Origin: Lachnospiraceae bacterium UBA7182
Lineage (GTDB): Bacteria > Bacillota > Clostridia > Lachnospirales > Lachnospiraceae
Length of the DNA: 25,619 bases
NCBI GenBank assembly: GCA_002491115.1
Contig: DKVI01000017.1
Coordinates: 933-26,551 of the forward strand
Direction: 5' to 3'
The notes under the pieces are model-generated. The model was not told where the DNA came from and made no database searches. It saw nothing but the letters and a program-made list of their open reading frames with translations. Positions 1-5,919 of this stretch are shown here, piece by piece. Position 1 is the stretch's first letter. Each line of letters begins with the position of its first letter. The position numbers were made by a program, and so were the translations under genes.

Positions 1-489
1 AAATCCTAAATCAATCCTATGAATATATTGATTTTTTAAATAACCACCTATATATTCGTACTTTGTATACTCAAAATAGACTCTTTCTATCTCTTGATAA
101 ATTTTTGCCGACACAATATCCGGATCAATATAGGTACCATATTTTTCTACTAGCTTTGGCAATATTTCAATAGCAGAATATGTATCATTTGCTTCATAAT
201 ATGGTTTCTTTTTTTCGTGATCTATCACTTCTATTGCTTTATCTATAGAAACTGCAAAAAACTCTCTCTTAGGGTTTACTCTATAAGAATCCAGCTTTCT
301 ATGTATCGCTTTTTCAAATTCTATATAATGGCGAACATAAATTTCATATACTACAGTAAAAGGAGTTGGAAGAGCAGTCGTATAGGATAACTGCTTAGCC
401 CTTTTTTCAGCTCCAAAGGTTGTACTTCCAATTTTAAGCAAACCATTTAATGATTCATTACTCAATATATAAACATATCCTTCTTCCAT
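1..489 (-). CDS. GIY-YIG (T5orf172-type) nuclease, 3' end outside window
   Basis: The frame is open from the ATG at 489 to the window edge (163 codons, no stop), so the C-terminus is missing. The N-terminal 80 residues look like a T5orf172/Mug113-type GIY-YIG domain: G-Y-V-Y at residues 4-7, K-I-G at 19-21, R30, P-T-P-F at 41-44, H63 and R-E-F-F at 75-78. GIY-YIG proteins are metal-dependent endonucleases; this subfamily is common on phages and genomic islands, and its substrate here is unknown. The rest, from about residue 90, is rich in Tyr, Lys and Glu and not recognised. GAGGA lies about 10 bases before the ATG. An in-frame TTG 15 codons upstream is possible but has no clear ribosome binding site. 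It lies 65 bases behind abiEii in the same direction with no terminator between them, so co-transcription is plausible. Base composition is strongly AT-rich. Confidence 0.75.
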   Translation of the reverse strand, partial: MEEGYVYILSNESLNGLLKIGSTTFGAEKRAKQLSYTTALPTPFTVVYEIYVRHYIEFEKAIHRKLDSYRVNPKREFFAVSIDKAIEVIDHEKKKPYYEANDTYSAIEILPKLVEKYGTYIDPDIVSAKIYQEIERVYFEYTKYEYIGGYLKNQYIHRIDLGF

Positions 490-554
490 TTTTAATATAT
501 CCTCAATACTATTTCTATATTTTCTTACCAATACTCATAAATTCTTATTATGAT

Positions 555-1520
555 TTAAAACATCATCTTTATTCCTTGTTCGTTTTTCATCTTCCATATA
601 GCCATAGGATGCTCCTTTATATTCCATACTATTTTATCATCCTCAAAAAGCAACTCTGGTCTATATTCCCCTGTTTCAAACAATTCCAGATATTCCGCTT
701 CCTCTGGTGTCAAAATCATGAGTTCTTTAATAAATCTCTTTGCTTCCTCCTTACGTTCATTCAGATTAAAATTATCTTTTTTTCGAAGCACCGGAAACAA
801 ATCACGCCTAATCTTCGAGAACTCCAGACCATCAATCGCAGATGTATCAAAAGTCTTATTAATTTTATCTGCTGAAATGGATGCATAAAAAATAATACAT
901 TTGCGAAGCAATTCGTATTCAGATTCGTCAAACAAATCAAAATAAATCATATTATTGAAATCATATAAGTCTCTGGCTGCTGCACGACTCATAAGCGCAT
1001 TCGCTTTTGCAGCAAAAATCTCCATCGGTTCCAAGGTCCGTACTATTACATCTTCTTCAAAAATATCTGTTACTATCATTCTCTCTACGGGATTAAAAAT
1101 ATGGGATCGCAAGGAATAATTCAACTCCAACTTTATGTTATCCTTATTACCGCCCACATTTTGATATTGAAACAGCATGGAATCCAGACTATGACTATAT
1201 CTGGAAGATTCTGACAAAAAATATCCTTGCTCTGTCATATATCTTTCCAGCATTTCCGCGATTTTCTCTCTGGCTTTTTTCATATCTTCCAATGGCAGAT
1301 TTGATGTAAAATCCAGGTCTAAATCAACAGACAGCCTTGGCAGATTAAAAATGGTCATGTTAATTGCTGTTCCGCCTTTTAAAGCCAGATGTTCATGCAA
1401 ATATTCATCTGTATTCAAATAGGTCAATATTTCTTTCAACCTCAATACTTTTTCAAATGTGTCCCGAACAACTCCATATTGCTTTGCCTTTTGTCCAAGT
1501 TGTCCCTTATTATAGTTCAT
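555..1520 (-). CDS. abiEii: AbiEii-family nucleotidyltransferase toxin
   Basis: Toxin half of a type IV AbiE toxin-antitoxin system. It has the DNA-polymerase-beta-like nucleotidyltransferase signature: G-G-T at residues 49-51, then R-L-S-V-D-L-D-L-D at 62-70, whose aspartates should bind metal. A K-L-E-L-N-Y strand follows, then the P-M-E-I-F-A-A-K...A-A-A-R-D-L-Y-D-F block typical of the family. AbiEii-type enzymes transfer nucleotides; some relatives modify tRNA acceptor ends and stop growth or abort phage infection. A longer frame begins at 1535, but the ATG at 1520 is preferred because AAGGAG sits 7 bases before it. That makes 321 aa and an 11-base overlap with abiEi, which suggests translational coupling. 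All expected catalytic residues are present, so it is probably intact. Function is inferred from family motifs; the RNA target cannot be read from sequence. Confidence 0.88.
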   Translation of the reverse strand: MNYNKGQLGQKAKQYGVVRDTFEKVLRLKEILTYLNTDEYLHEHLALKGGTAINMTIFNLPRLSVDLDLDFTSNLPLEDMKKAREKIAEMLERYMTEQGYFLSESSRYSHSLDSMLFQYQNVGGNKDNIKLELNYSLRSHIFNPVERMIVTDIFEEDVIVRTLEPMEIFAAKANALMSRAAARDLYDFNNMIYFDLFDESEYELLRKCIIFYASISADKINKTFDTSAIDGLEFSKIRRDLFPVLRKKDNFNLNERKEEAKRFIKELMILTPEEAEYLELFETGEYRPELLFEDDKIVWNIKEHPMAIWKMKNEQGIKMMF

Positions 1521-2274
1521 GCCTGACTCCTTCATTTTTCAAGTAATTCATCTGCTCTGGAACTACAAGCTGCCATACAGTATCATACTTTCCTTCCTTG
1601 TAATCTTTCGTCAAATAACGTTTACTGTGCCCAATCCTGTTTTTGCATATCTGAAAGAACTCATTTGATAATCCGATACGTTCCTGTTGGCTTTTCAACA
1701 AAAATCCCGTTTTTTGATACAGAAACTGATTATTATAACATTCTAAATATTCAAGCATACGTTTTTCCCTAAGCACAGATACCGCTTGAATATTATCAAT
1801 CACTTCTTCCAGTCCTGCTATTTTATCCAAATCCTTAATACTATCAATCACAGCCCGTTCCTTATCTGCTATTCGCACACCCCCGCTGTATTTTACTGTT
1901 TCGATTCCTTCATTACATTTAGATGATACATAACAAAATGTGTATCCATCAAATTCAAAATCCCGAAACATAGTATTTGAAGATACATAAACCTCATAAA
2001 AAATCTGGTCACTAATTCCATAATATTCCATTGCTGAATGATGAGAAAGATAGGATGTAGGTGTAATCGCACCTGCAATTTGATAACGGTTCGCCAATGG
2101 AGCATTCGTTTCTCCACTGATGCAGGTGTAAAGATTATTTCGTATTTTTACTACAAGTCCACTCTTTATCAAACGCTTTACTGCAGAACGCGCACTCTCA
2201 ATGTTATCATAGTATTGCTTTACATGTTTCATTGTGAATACAGGATGTTTTAGTAACTCAAAATATAATTTCAT
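1510..2274 (-). CDS. abiEi: AbiEi-family antitoxin / transcriptional repressor
   Basis: Antitoxin of the AbiE pair, 254 aa. The N-terminal 55 residues resemble the winged-helix domain of AbiEi proteins (a helix with Y-Y-D-N-I-E-S-A-R-S-A-V-K-R-L, then a G-L-V-V-K-I-R-N-N-L-Y wing). The following region carries the family block Y-L-S-H-H-S-A-M-E-Y-Y-G. AbiEi proteins block the AbiEii toxin without a stable complex and usually repress their own promoter through inverted repeats; a promoter and candidate operator lie directly upstream here. GGTGA sits about 7 bases before the ATG. The stop codon lies inside the start region of abiEii, which is the usual gene order. No defect is seen. Family assignment is fairly secure; the repressor role is inferred from relatives and from the upstream repeat. 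Confidence 0.85.
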   Translation of the reverse strand: MKLYFELLKHPVFTMKHVKQYYDNIESARSAVKRLIKSGLVVKIRNNLYTCISGETNAPLANRYQIAGAITPTSYLSHHSAMEYYGISDQIFYEVYVSSNTMFRDFEFDGYTFCYVSSKCNEGIETVKYSGGVRIADKERAVIDSIKDLDKIAGLEEVIDNIQAVSVLREKRMLEYLECYNNQFLYQKTGFLLKSQQERIGLSNEFFQICKNRIGHSKRYLTKDYKEGKYDTVWQLVVPEQMNYLKNEGVRHEL

Positions 2275-2297
2275 AGTATTTCACCGTTTATTTTTTA

Positions 2298-2321
2298 TTC
2301 AAATTAGTTTAAATTCAAACT
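2298..2321. promoter_or_regulatory. candidate AbiEi operator
   Basis: AGTTTAAATTCAAACT (2306-2321) is a 16-base imperfect palindrome with 5-base perfect outer arms. ATTCAAA occurs twice, at 2298 and 2313, 15 bases apart. The site lies between the predicted transcription start and the abiEi ribosome binding site, where AbiEi relatives bind inverted repeats to autoregulate. Assignment is by position and symmetry only; AT-rich DNA gives such repeats by chance fairly often. Confidence 0.4.
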
Positions 2322-2343
2322 GTTTACATATAATTTTTAATCC

Positions 2344-2372
2344 ATAATATAATATTTTTTTCTCTTTGTCAA
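2344..2372 (-). promoter_or_regulatory. abiE operon promoter
   Basis: On the minus strand TTGACA (2372-2367) is followed by exactly 17 bases and TATTAT (2349-2344), a near-perfect sigma-A promoter. Transcription should start near 2337, about 60 bases before the abiEi start. The consensus strength fits a gene pair kept in check by repression. Confidence 0.75.
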
Positions 2373-2425
2373 GTTTAATATTTCGTTAAAATAGTTTATT
2401 TATAACCTGTTTTGCAAAATCATAG

Positions 2426-2620
2426 TCATATATTACATTTCAAATTCCAACGCCCATAAAAAAATGTCTTTTTTACGCTATGCGGCGCACGACTTCTATA
2501 GCTTTTAAGCTCGTCAACATTACACACCGCCATTGTGTCTTTACCATTGATGAACAGCTCCGGGATTTTTTCAAGAAACACAGGATTTTTACACTGTCTC
2601 CCTTTACATAATTCAGCGTC
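2426..2620 (-). pseudogene. unidentified coding remnant
   Basis: A 64-codon open stretch lies between a TAG at 2621-2623 and a TGA at 2426-2428, with no start codon near its upstream end. It overlaps the stop of the recombinase remnant by a few bases. The translation has ordinary protein composition, including P-V-F-L-E-K-I-P-E-L-F-I-N-G-K-D and S-Y-R-S-R-A-P-H-S-V-K-K-T-F-F-Y-G-R-W-N, and two cysteines near its start (C-K-G-R-Q-C). It reads like the end of a real protein, not a random frame. I do not recognise the family. It is probably the tail of a truncated mobile-element gene. The gap from 2345 to 2425 holds only the abiE promoter region. Confidence 0.35.
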
Positions 2621-2885
2621 CTAAAGAATTCAGCCAATTTAACAAGTCTTTATCATCAGTCCAGTCCTTGGTTTTTGTTATGGAACCGGCTTCCGGCAGA
2701 AGTGTCTTTTGAGTAGCCAGTTTTTCTATTGCTTTTCTTTTTATCTCAACACTTGTTTTTGAATAGATCTGCGTTACGTTTAAATCTGTGTGTCCCAGGA
2801 AATCACGGATATAAACAGGATTGATATCCGCCTCTGTCAAATGCATGGCCTTGCTGTGGCGGAAATGGAGAGCTCTCCATTTCCG
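2613..2885 (-). pseudogene. tyrosine recombinase, C-terminal remnant 1
   Basis: The open part carries F-R-H-S-K-A-M-H-L, then Y-I-R-D-F-L-G-H-T-D and T-Q-I-Y-S-K. These are the box II arginine region, the LGH motif and the catalytic tyrosine of phage-type integrases. The tail W-T-D-D-K-D-L-L-N-W-L-N-S-L matches those of the two neighbouring remnants. About 90 codons survive of a normal 300 to 400. Upstream, coding similarity ends inside a 26-base perfect palindrome and two in-frame TGA codons follow at once. The usual His three residues before the box II Arg is Leu here, so the break lies at that motif. An ATG at 2846 gives a 77-aa frame, but it lacks the N-terminal and most catalytic parts and cannot be an active recombinase. 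Confidence 0.7.
2860..2885. repeat. 26-base perfect palindrome
   Basis: Two 13-base arms, CGGAAATGGAGAG and its exact reverse complement, meet at 2872/2873 with no spacer. It sits exactly where recombinase remnant 1 loses its reading frame. The AAATGGAGAG core recurs in the inverted-repeat pair at 2905-2971. Confidence 0.9.
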
Positions 2886-2904
2886 TCATCATGGTGAGTG
2901 GAAC

Positions 2905-2971
2905 AAAATGGGGAGTCATTTAAAGAAATCTTTTATTCCCGGATGTTTCCGGTAAAATCACTCTCCATTTT
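2905..2971. repeat. inverted-repeat pair, probable mobile-element end
   Basis: AAAATGGGGAGTCATTTAA at 2905-2923 pairs with the reverse complement of 2953-2971 in 16 of 19 positions. A smaller hairpin, CCGGA-TGTT-TCCGG, lies between the arms. The bases from 2886 to 3020 show no coding frame. The arms resemble the core of the 26-base palindrome and, more loosely, the hairpin at 3334-3391. This suggests a family of related element ends. Confidence 0.5.
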
Positions 2972-3020
2972 ACTTTGATAAAGTTATGAACCACTCTGCT
3001 GGATGACTTATACTATTTCA

Positions 3021-3170
3021 TTAATCCCTCTGACATAAGGAATTTAAAAATTCCATAAGATCCGGATCTTCCTGCCAGGAAGGTGCATCTGGAACAGGGA
3101 GCACATCATTATAAGCTGCCTCGATTGCTTTCCTCTTCATTTCTGTATCCGCCCTTGCATAAAGCTTATG
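3021..3170 (-). pseudogene. tyrosine recombinase, C-terminal remnant 2
   Basis: A frame read from 3170 to the TAA at 3021-3023 begins H-K-L-Y-A-R-A-D-T-E-M-K-R-K-A-I-E and ends S-W-Q-E-D-P-D-L-M-E-F-L-N-S-L. This is the catalytic-tyrosine segment and tail of an integrase of the YADTEMKRKAIE type common in gut Clostridia. About 49 codons remain. Upstream, similarity stops at a palindrome centre shared with remnant 3, which points the other way. It is diverged from remnants 1 and 3, so it derives from a different paralogue and not from a recent duplication. Confidence 0.65.
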
Positions 3171-3194
3171 ACAAGCTTGTCATAAAATTTATGC
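3157..3194. repeat. palindrome joining two recombinase tails head to head
   Basis: The inner 20 bases (3166-3185, TTATGACAAG and its reverse complement) are a perfect palindrome centred at 3175/3176. The symmetry continues outward to 3157 and 3194 with two mismatches per arm. The two arms encode equivalent positions of two recombinase paralogues, A-C-H-K-[LI]-Y-A-R, on opposite strands. Confidence 0.85.
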
Positions 3195-3315
3195 CCGAGC
3201 TGATGAAAGGATAAAGCGTAAGGCATTGATGGAAGCCTACAACAGTCCAACTAACGAAGAACCGCCTTCCTGGAAAAAAGATAAAGATCTTCTCGACTGG
3301 CTCAAATCCCTGTAG
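3181..3315 (+). pseudogene. tyrosine recombinase, C-terminal remnant 3
   Basis: On the plus strand a 44-codon frame reads H-K-I-Y-A-R-A-D-E-R-I-K-R-K-A-L at its start and ends P-S-W-K-K-D-K-D-L-L-D-W-L-K-S-L before the TAG at 3313-3315. It aligns along its length with remnant 2 and with the tail of remnant 1, including the presumed catalytic Tyr at 3190-3192. It has no start codon of its own and begins at the palindrome centre. It is clearly non-functional. Confidence 0.65.
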
Positions 3316-3333
3316 AGGGTATGGTTGATTATG

Positions 3334-3391
3334 GAAAGTAAAATGCGGTTCATTTGTCCAAAATACAGCAACAAATGAGCCGTACTTTTCA
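3334..3391. repeat. long hairpin, probable mobile-element end
   Basis: CGGTTCATTTGT (3346-3357) pairs with ACAAATGAGCCG (3371-3382) at 11 Watson-Crick positions plus one G-U, around a 13-base loop. The outer GAAAGTA and TACTTTTC extend the pairing with a bulge. It lies between remnant 3 and the broken parA start. It may be an element terminus or a transcript end for remnant 3; no long T tract follows. Confidence 0.5.
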
Positions 3392-3396
3392 TAAAC

Positions 3397-3453
3397 TTAC
3401 TTGCCATAACCCACTCCGCCTTTCTGCGAAGCTATGGTTATGACCTTTGCCAT
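3397..3453 (-). pseudogene. ParA/Soj-type ATPase, N-terminal remnant
   Basis: From the ATG at 3453 the translation is M-A-K-V-I-T-I-A-S-Q-K-G-G-V-G, the classic start of a ParA/MinD-family P-loop ATPase. The family consensus continues K-T-T, but here Y-G-K and a TAA at 3397 follow. Similarity therefore ends exactly before the essential Walker A lysine (3409/3408). GGAG about 7 bases upstream is a good ribosome binding site, so this was a genuine gene start. It lies 27 bases after the DUF6075 stop in the same direction. ParA proteins partition plasmids and are carried by many integrative elements, which fits a decayed mobile element. Only 15 codons support this, but the match is distinctive. 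Confidence 0.6.
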
Positions 3454-3480
3454 TTTTTTCTCCGTTTCTCTGTCCTCTTT

Positions 3481-3889
3481 CTAAGCTGTTCCACAATATT
3501 CCGGATAACGAATCTTCACCGCCTGCCAGAAATAAGACGCATACCTGCAGCAAAACAGATCTTCCACTGTATATCGTCCACACTCCGTCAGCTGTTTCTC
3601 AAAATCTTCATAATCAAACACACTTGGAGTTCCATTGTTATATAAGTTATAAGCCATACGAACAATCTTCTTACTCCCGGAAGTCTTCCACCCGTCATGC
3701 AGGCACTCTGTTTTCACCAACCCTGTCTTAAAATCATAAATCTCATTTACATGATCTCTTGTATCCCTGTCTATTCCCAGACAGTATACCAATGTTGCAT
3801 GGTAAACATCCTGATATCTGCACCGTCTCAATGACCGGAAAAAAGTCCTTATGCTCCATGCTTGAATAAATCATTTTCTCTTCATTCAT
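3481..3889 (-). pseudogene. DUF6075 family protein, frameshifted
   Basis: The intact part (3831 to 3481) resembles DUF6075, a small family of unknown function from Clostridia. Landmarks are Y-Q-D-V-Y-H, G-W-K-T-S-G-S, A-Y-N-L-Y-N-N-G-T-P, and the C-terminal Y-F-W-Q-A-V-K-I-R-Y-P-E-Y. The family N-terminus is upstream in another frame: M-N-E-E-K-M-I-Y-S-S-M-E-H-K-D-F-F from 3889. Removing one base from the run of six (A at 3839-3844 on the plus strand) joins K-D-F-F to R-S-L-R-R-C-R-Y-Q and restores about 135 aa. It is therefore a fresh pseudogene or a homopolymer sequencing error. AAGGA lies 12 bases before the 3889 ATG. The ATG at 3831 could start a 116-aa product but lacks the family N-terminus. 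Confidence 0.6.
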
Positions 3890-3936
3890 CTTCTTTGTCA
3901 TCCTTTTCTTTTTTGAAGGTAATGGGGGTTTTTAAT

Positions 3937-4009
3937 AATTTGAGTAAACTTCGCTAAGGATTTGAGATACTCATTTTACTCAACAAACAGTTTGAATAAT
4001 ACTCAAATT
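3937..4009. repeat. clustered TGAGTA inverted and direct repeats
   Basis: AATTTGAGTA (3937-3946) is repeated exactly in inverted form at 4000-4009. Two further TACTCA copies lie between, at 3968 and 3977. The cluster is between the DUF6075 start and the tsf terminator. It could be an operator for the accessory gene or part of an integration site. No clear promoter was found within it. Confidence 0.4.
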
Positions 4010-4063
4010 GAAGTGATTTCAGACGGTTTTTTGCGGTATTTTACGACTTTTTCAAAGACACGC

Positions 4064-4130
4064 AAAAAGCCCCAAAATACCTTGCGCTCTCCCACAAATC
4101 GGAGATTTACAAGTCTTTTGGGGCCTTTTT
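4064..4130. terminator. bidirectional terminator after tsf
   Basis: GCCCCAAAA (4069-4077) pairs perfectly with TTTTGGGGC (4116-4124). On the minus strand the stem is followed by CTTTTTGCG, ending the rpsB-tsf transcript about 30 to 100 bases after the tsf stop. On the plus strand a T run also follows the stem. The loop is long (38 bases) but holds an inner AAATC/GATTT hairpin. A third GCCCCAAAA-like copy beside the tsf stop (4150-4158) could form an alternative stem. Confidence 0.7.
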
Positions 4131-4161
4131 CCTATCATATTAAATTTTCAGGTTTTGGGGC

Positions 4162-5100
4162 TTACATTCCCATCTGCTTCGCCACCTCAGCCGCGAAGTC
4201 TTCGTTTTTCTTCTCCAGACCTTCGCCTGTCTCAAAGCGTACAAATCCTTTGATCACAATGTTGGCATTGTTTGCTTTTGCGACCTGTGCCACATAAGCG
4301 GATACGATCTGCTTGCCGTCTTCTGCTTTTACATATACCTGGTCTAACAGGCAGATCTCTTTCAACTGCTTGTTCAAACGTCCCATTACGGCGCCGGAAA
4401 TCACTTTCTCCGGCTTTCCTGCCATCTTCGGGTCGTTCTCGATCTGCGCTTTGATGATCTCCAGCTCATGCGCTTTATAAGCCTCATCCACTTCGCCGTT
4501 GTTTGTGTAGATCGGCTTTAAAGCCGCGATCTGCATGGCAAGGTTCTTCGCCATCTCTTTGACTTCATCATTGATCACATCGGTCTGTACATCCACCAGA
4601 ACACCGATCTTGCCGCCTGCATGGATATAAGAAGCGATAAAGCCGTTCTCCTCTTTTACCTGCTGGAAACGACGGATATTCATATTTTCGCCGATCACCG
4701 CGATCTGTGCTACCAGCTCTTCTTTTACGGTCTTGCTTGTATCCAGCGCCCAGCTCTCAGCCATAAACGCATCGATATCCGCCGCGCTGGTAGTCAGTGC
4801 CTGTGCTGCCACATCTGCCACATAGCCCTGGAACTTCTCGTTCTTCGCCACGAAGTCCGTCTCTGCATTTACTTCCACGACAACTGCTTTCTTTGCATCG
4901 TCAGACAGAGCGGTTGCTACAATACCTTCTGCCGCGATACGACCTGCTTTTTTCTGTGCAGTCGCAAGCCCTTTCTCCCTTAAGAAGTCTACGGCTGCCT
5001 CCATATTGCCCTCGGTAGCCGCCAGCGCCTTCTTACAGTCCATCATGCCTGCACCGGTCATCTCTCTTAACTCTTTTACCATTCCTGCTGTAATAGCCAT
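4162..5100 (-). CDS. tsf: elongation factor Ts
   Basis: EF-Ts, 312 aa, the guanine-nucleotide exchange factor that recycles EF-Tu from its GDP form during translation in the cytoplasm. The N-terminal UBA-like domain reads V-K-E-L-R-E-M-T-G-A-G-M-M-D-C-K-K-A-L (residues 9-27). The family signature T-D-F-V-A-K-N, which contacts EF-Tu, is at 81-87. Length is normal for Clostridia. AGGAGG lies before the ATG. It follows rpsB by 26 bases, the near-universal rpsB-tsf pair, and the transcript ends at the hairpin downstream. pyrH and frr, which often follow in Firmicutes, are absent; accessory DNA begins there instead. Confidence 0.98.
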   Translation of the reverse strand: MAITAGMVKELREMTGAGMMDCKKALAATEGNMEAAVDFLREKGLATAQKKAGRIAAEGIVATALSDDAKKAVVVEVNAETDFVAKNEKFQGYVADVAAQALTTSAADIDAFMAESWALDTSKTVKEELVAQIAVIGENMNIRRFQQVKEENGFIASYIHAGGKIGVLVDVQTDVINDEVKEMAKNLAMQIAALKPIYTNNGEVDEAYKAHELEIIKAQIENDPKMAGKPEKVISGAVMGRLNKQLKEICLLDQVYVKAEDGKQIVSAYVAQVAKANNANIVIKGFVRFETGEGLEKKNEDFAAEVAKQMGM

Positions 5101-5126
5101 AATATCATTCCTCCTGTGGAACCGTC

Positions 5127-5876
5127 TTACTCCTCTGCGGGAGCCTCGTCCATATATTCTCCTTCTGCGTCGTACTCGTCTGTTTCTTCTGCTTCGCCCT
5201 GTCTTGCTTCCACTACAGCGTCTGCCATCTTGGAAACGATCAGTTTTACCGCGCGGATCGCGTCGTCGTTACCCGGGATTACATAATCCAGTTCTTCGGG
5301 GTCGCAGTTGGTATCGCAGATACCGATCAGCGGAATACCCAGTGTATGAGCTTCCTGTACGCAGATTCTTTCTTTCTTCGGATCAACAACGAAGATTGCG
5401 TCCGGAATCCTCTTCATCTCTTTGATTCCGCCCAGGTTCTTCTGAAGCTTCTCCATCTCTTTTTTCAGCGCAATTACTTCTTTTTTAGGCAGTACGTCAA
5501 AGGTGCCGTCTTCCTGCATGGTCTCGATCTGTTTTAATCTGCCGATTCTGCCCTGGATGGTCTTGAAGTTGGTCAGCATGCCGCCCAGCCATCTTTCATT
5601 TACATAGAACATGCCGCAGCGTTCCGCTTCAGCCGCGATCGCGTCCTGCGCCTGCTTCTTGGTACCTACAAAAAGAATGCTTCCGCCTTCTGCGGCGATC
5701 TGTGCCACGGCTTTGTAAGCTTCGTCCACTTTACCTACGGATTTCTGCAGGTCGATGATGTAGATGCCGTTTCTCTCTGTGTAGATGTACTCTGCCATCT
5801 TGGGGTTCCATCTTCTGGTCTGATGACCAAAGTGTACACCGGCTTCCAGTAACTGTTTCATTGAAATTACGCTCAT
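5127..5876 (-). CDS. rpsB: 30S ribosomal protein S2
   Basis: Ribosomal protein S2, a late-binding protein of the small subunit needed for docking S1 and mRNA. The N-terminus from 5876 (M-S-V-I-S-M-K-Q-L-L-E-A-G-V-H-F-G-H-Q-T) aligns with the standard start. The open frame extends 25 codons further upstream, but GGAGGA just before 5876 and the homology fix this start, giving 249 aa. The C-terminus is a Glu/Asp-rich tail, a common Clostridia feature. Transcription starts at its own consensus promoter and passes through a hairpin-bearing leader. tsf follows in the same operon. Confidence 0.98.
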   Translation of the reverse strand: MSVISMKQLLEAGVHFGHQTRRWNPKMAEYIYTERNGIYIIDLQKSVGKVDEAYKAVAQIAAEGGSILFVGTKKQAQDAIAAEAERCGMFYVNERWLGGMLTNFKTIQGRIGRLKQIETMQEDGTFDVLPKKEVIALKKEMEKLQKNLGGIKEMKRIPDAIFVVDPKKERICVQEAHTLGIPLIGICDTNCDPEELDYVIPGNDDAIRAVKLIVSKMADAVVEARQGEAEETDEYDAEGEYMDEAPAEE

Positions 5877-5919
5877 TTTTTTTCCTCCGTTTTTGGTTTT
5901 TCTTCCGCGGGACTTTTGC

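Noticed and set aside
450..875. 141-codon plus-strand frame over abiEii and its downstream gap
   Set aside because: Antisense to the AbiEii C-terminal part and Phe/Tyr/Ile-rich as expected for reversed AT-rich coding DNA.
3389..3583. 64-codon minus-strand frame across the DUF6075/parA junction
   Set aside because: A different frame over two better supported remnants; no homology seen.
3839..3844. Programmed frameshifting in the DUF6075 gene
   Set aside because: A run of six is a weak slippage site, no stimulatory structure is evident, and the gene lies among pseudogenes; decay or read error is simpler.
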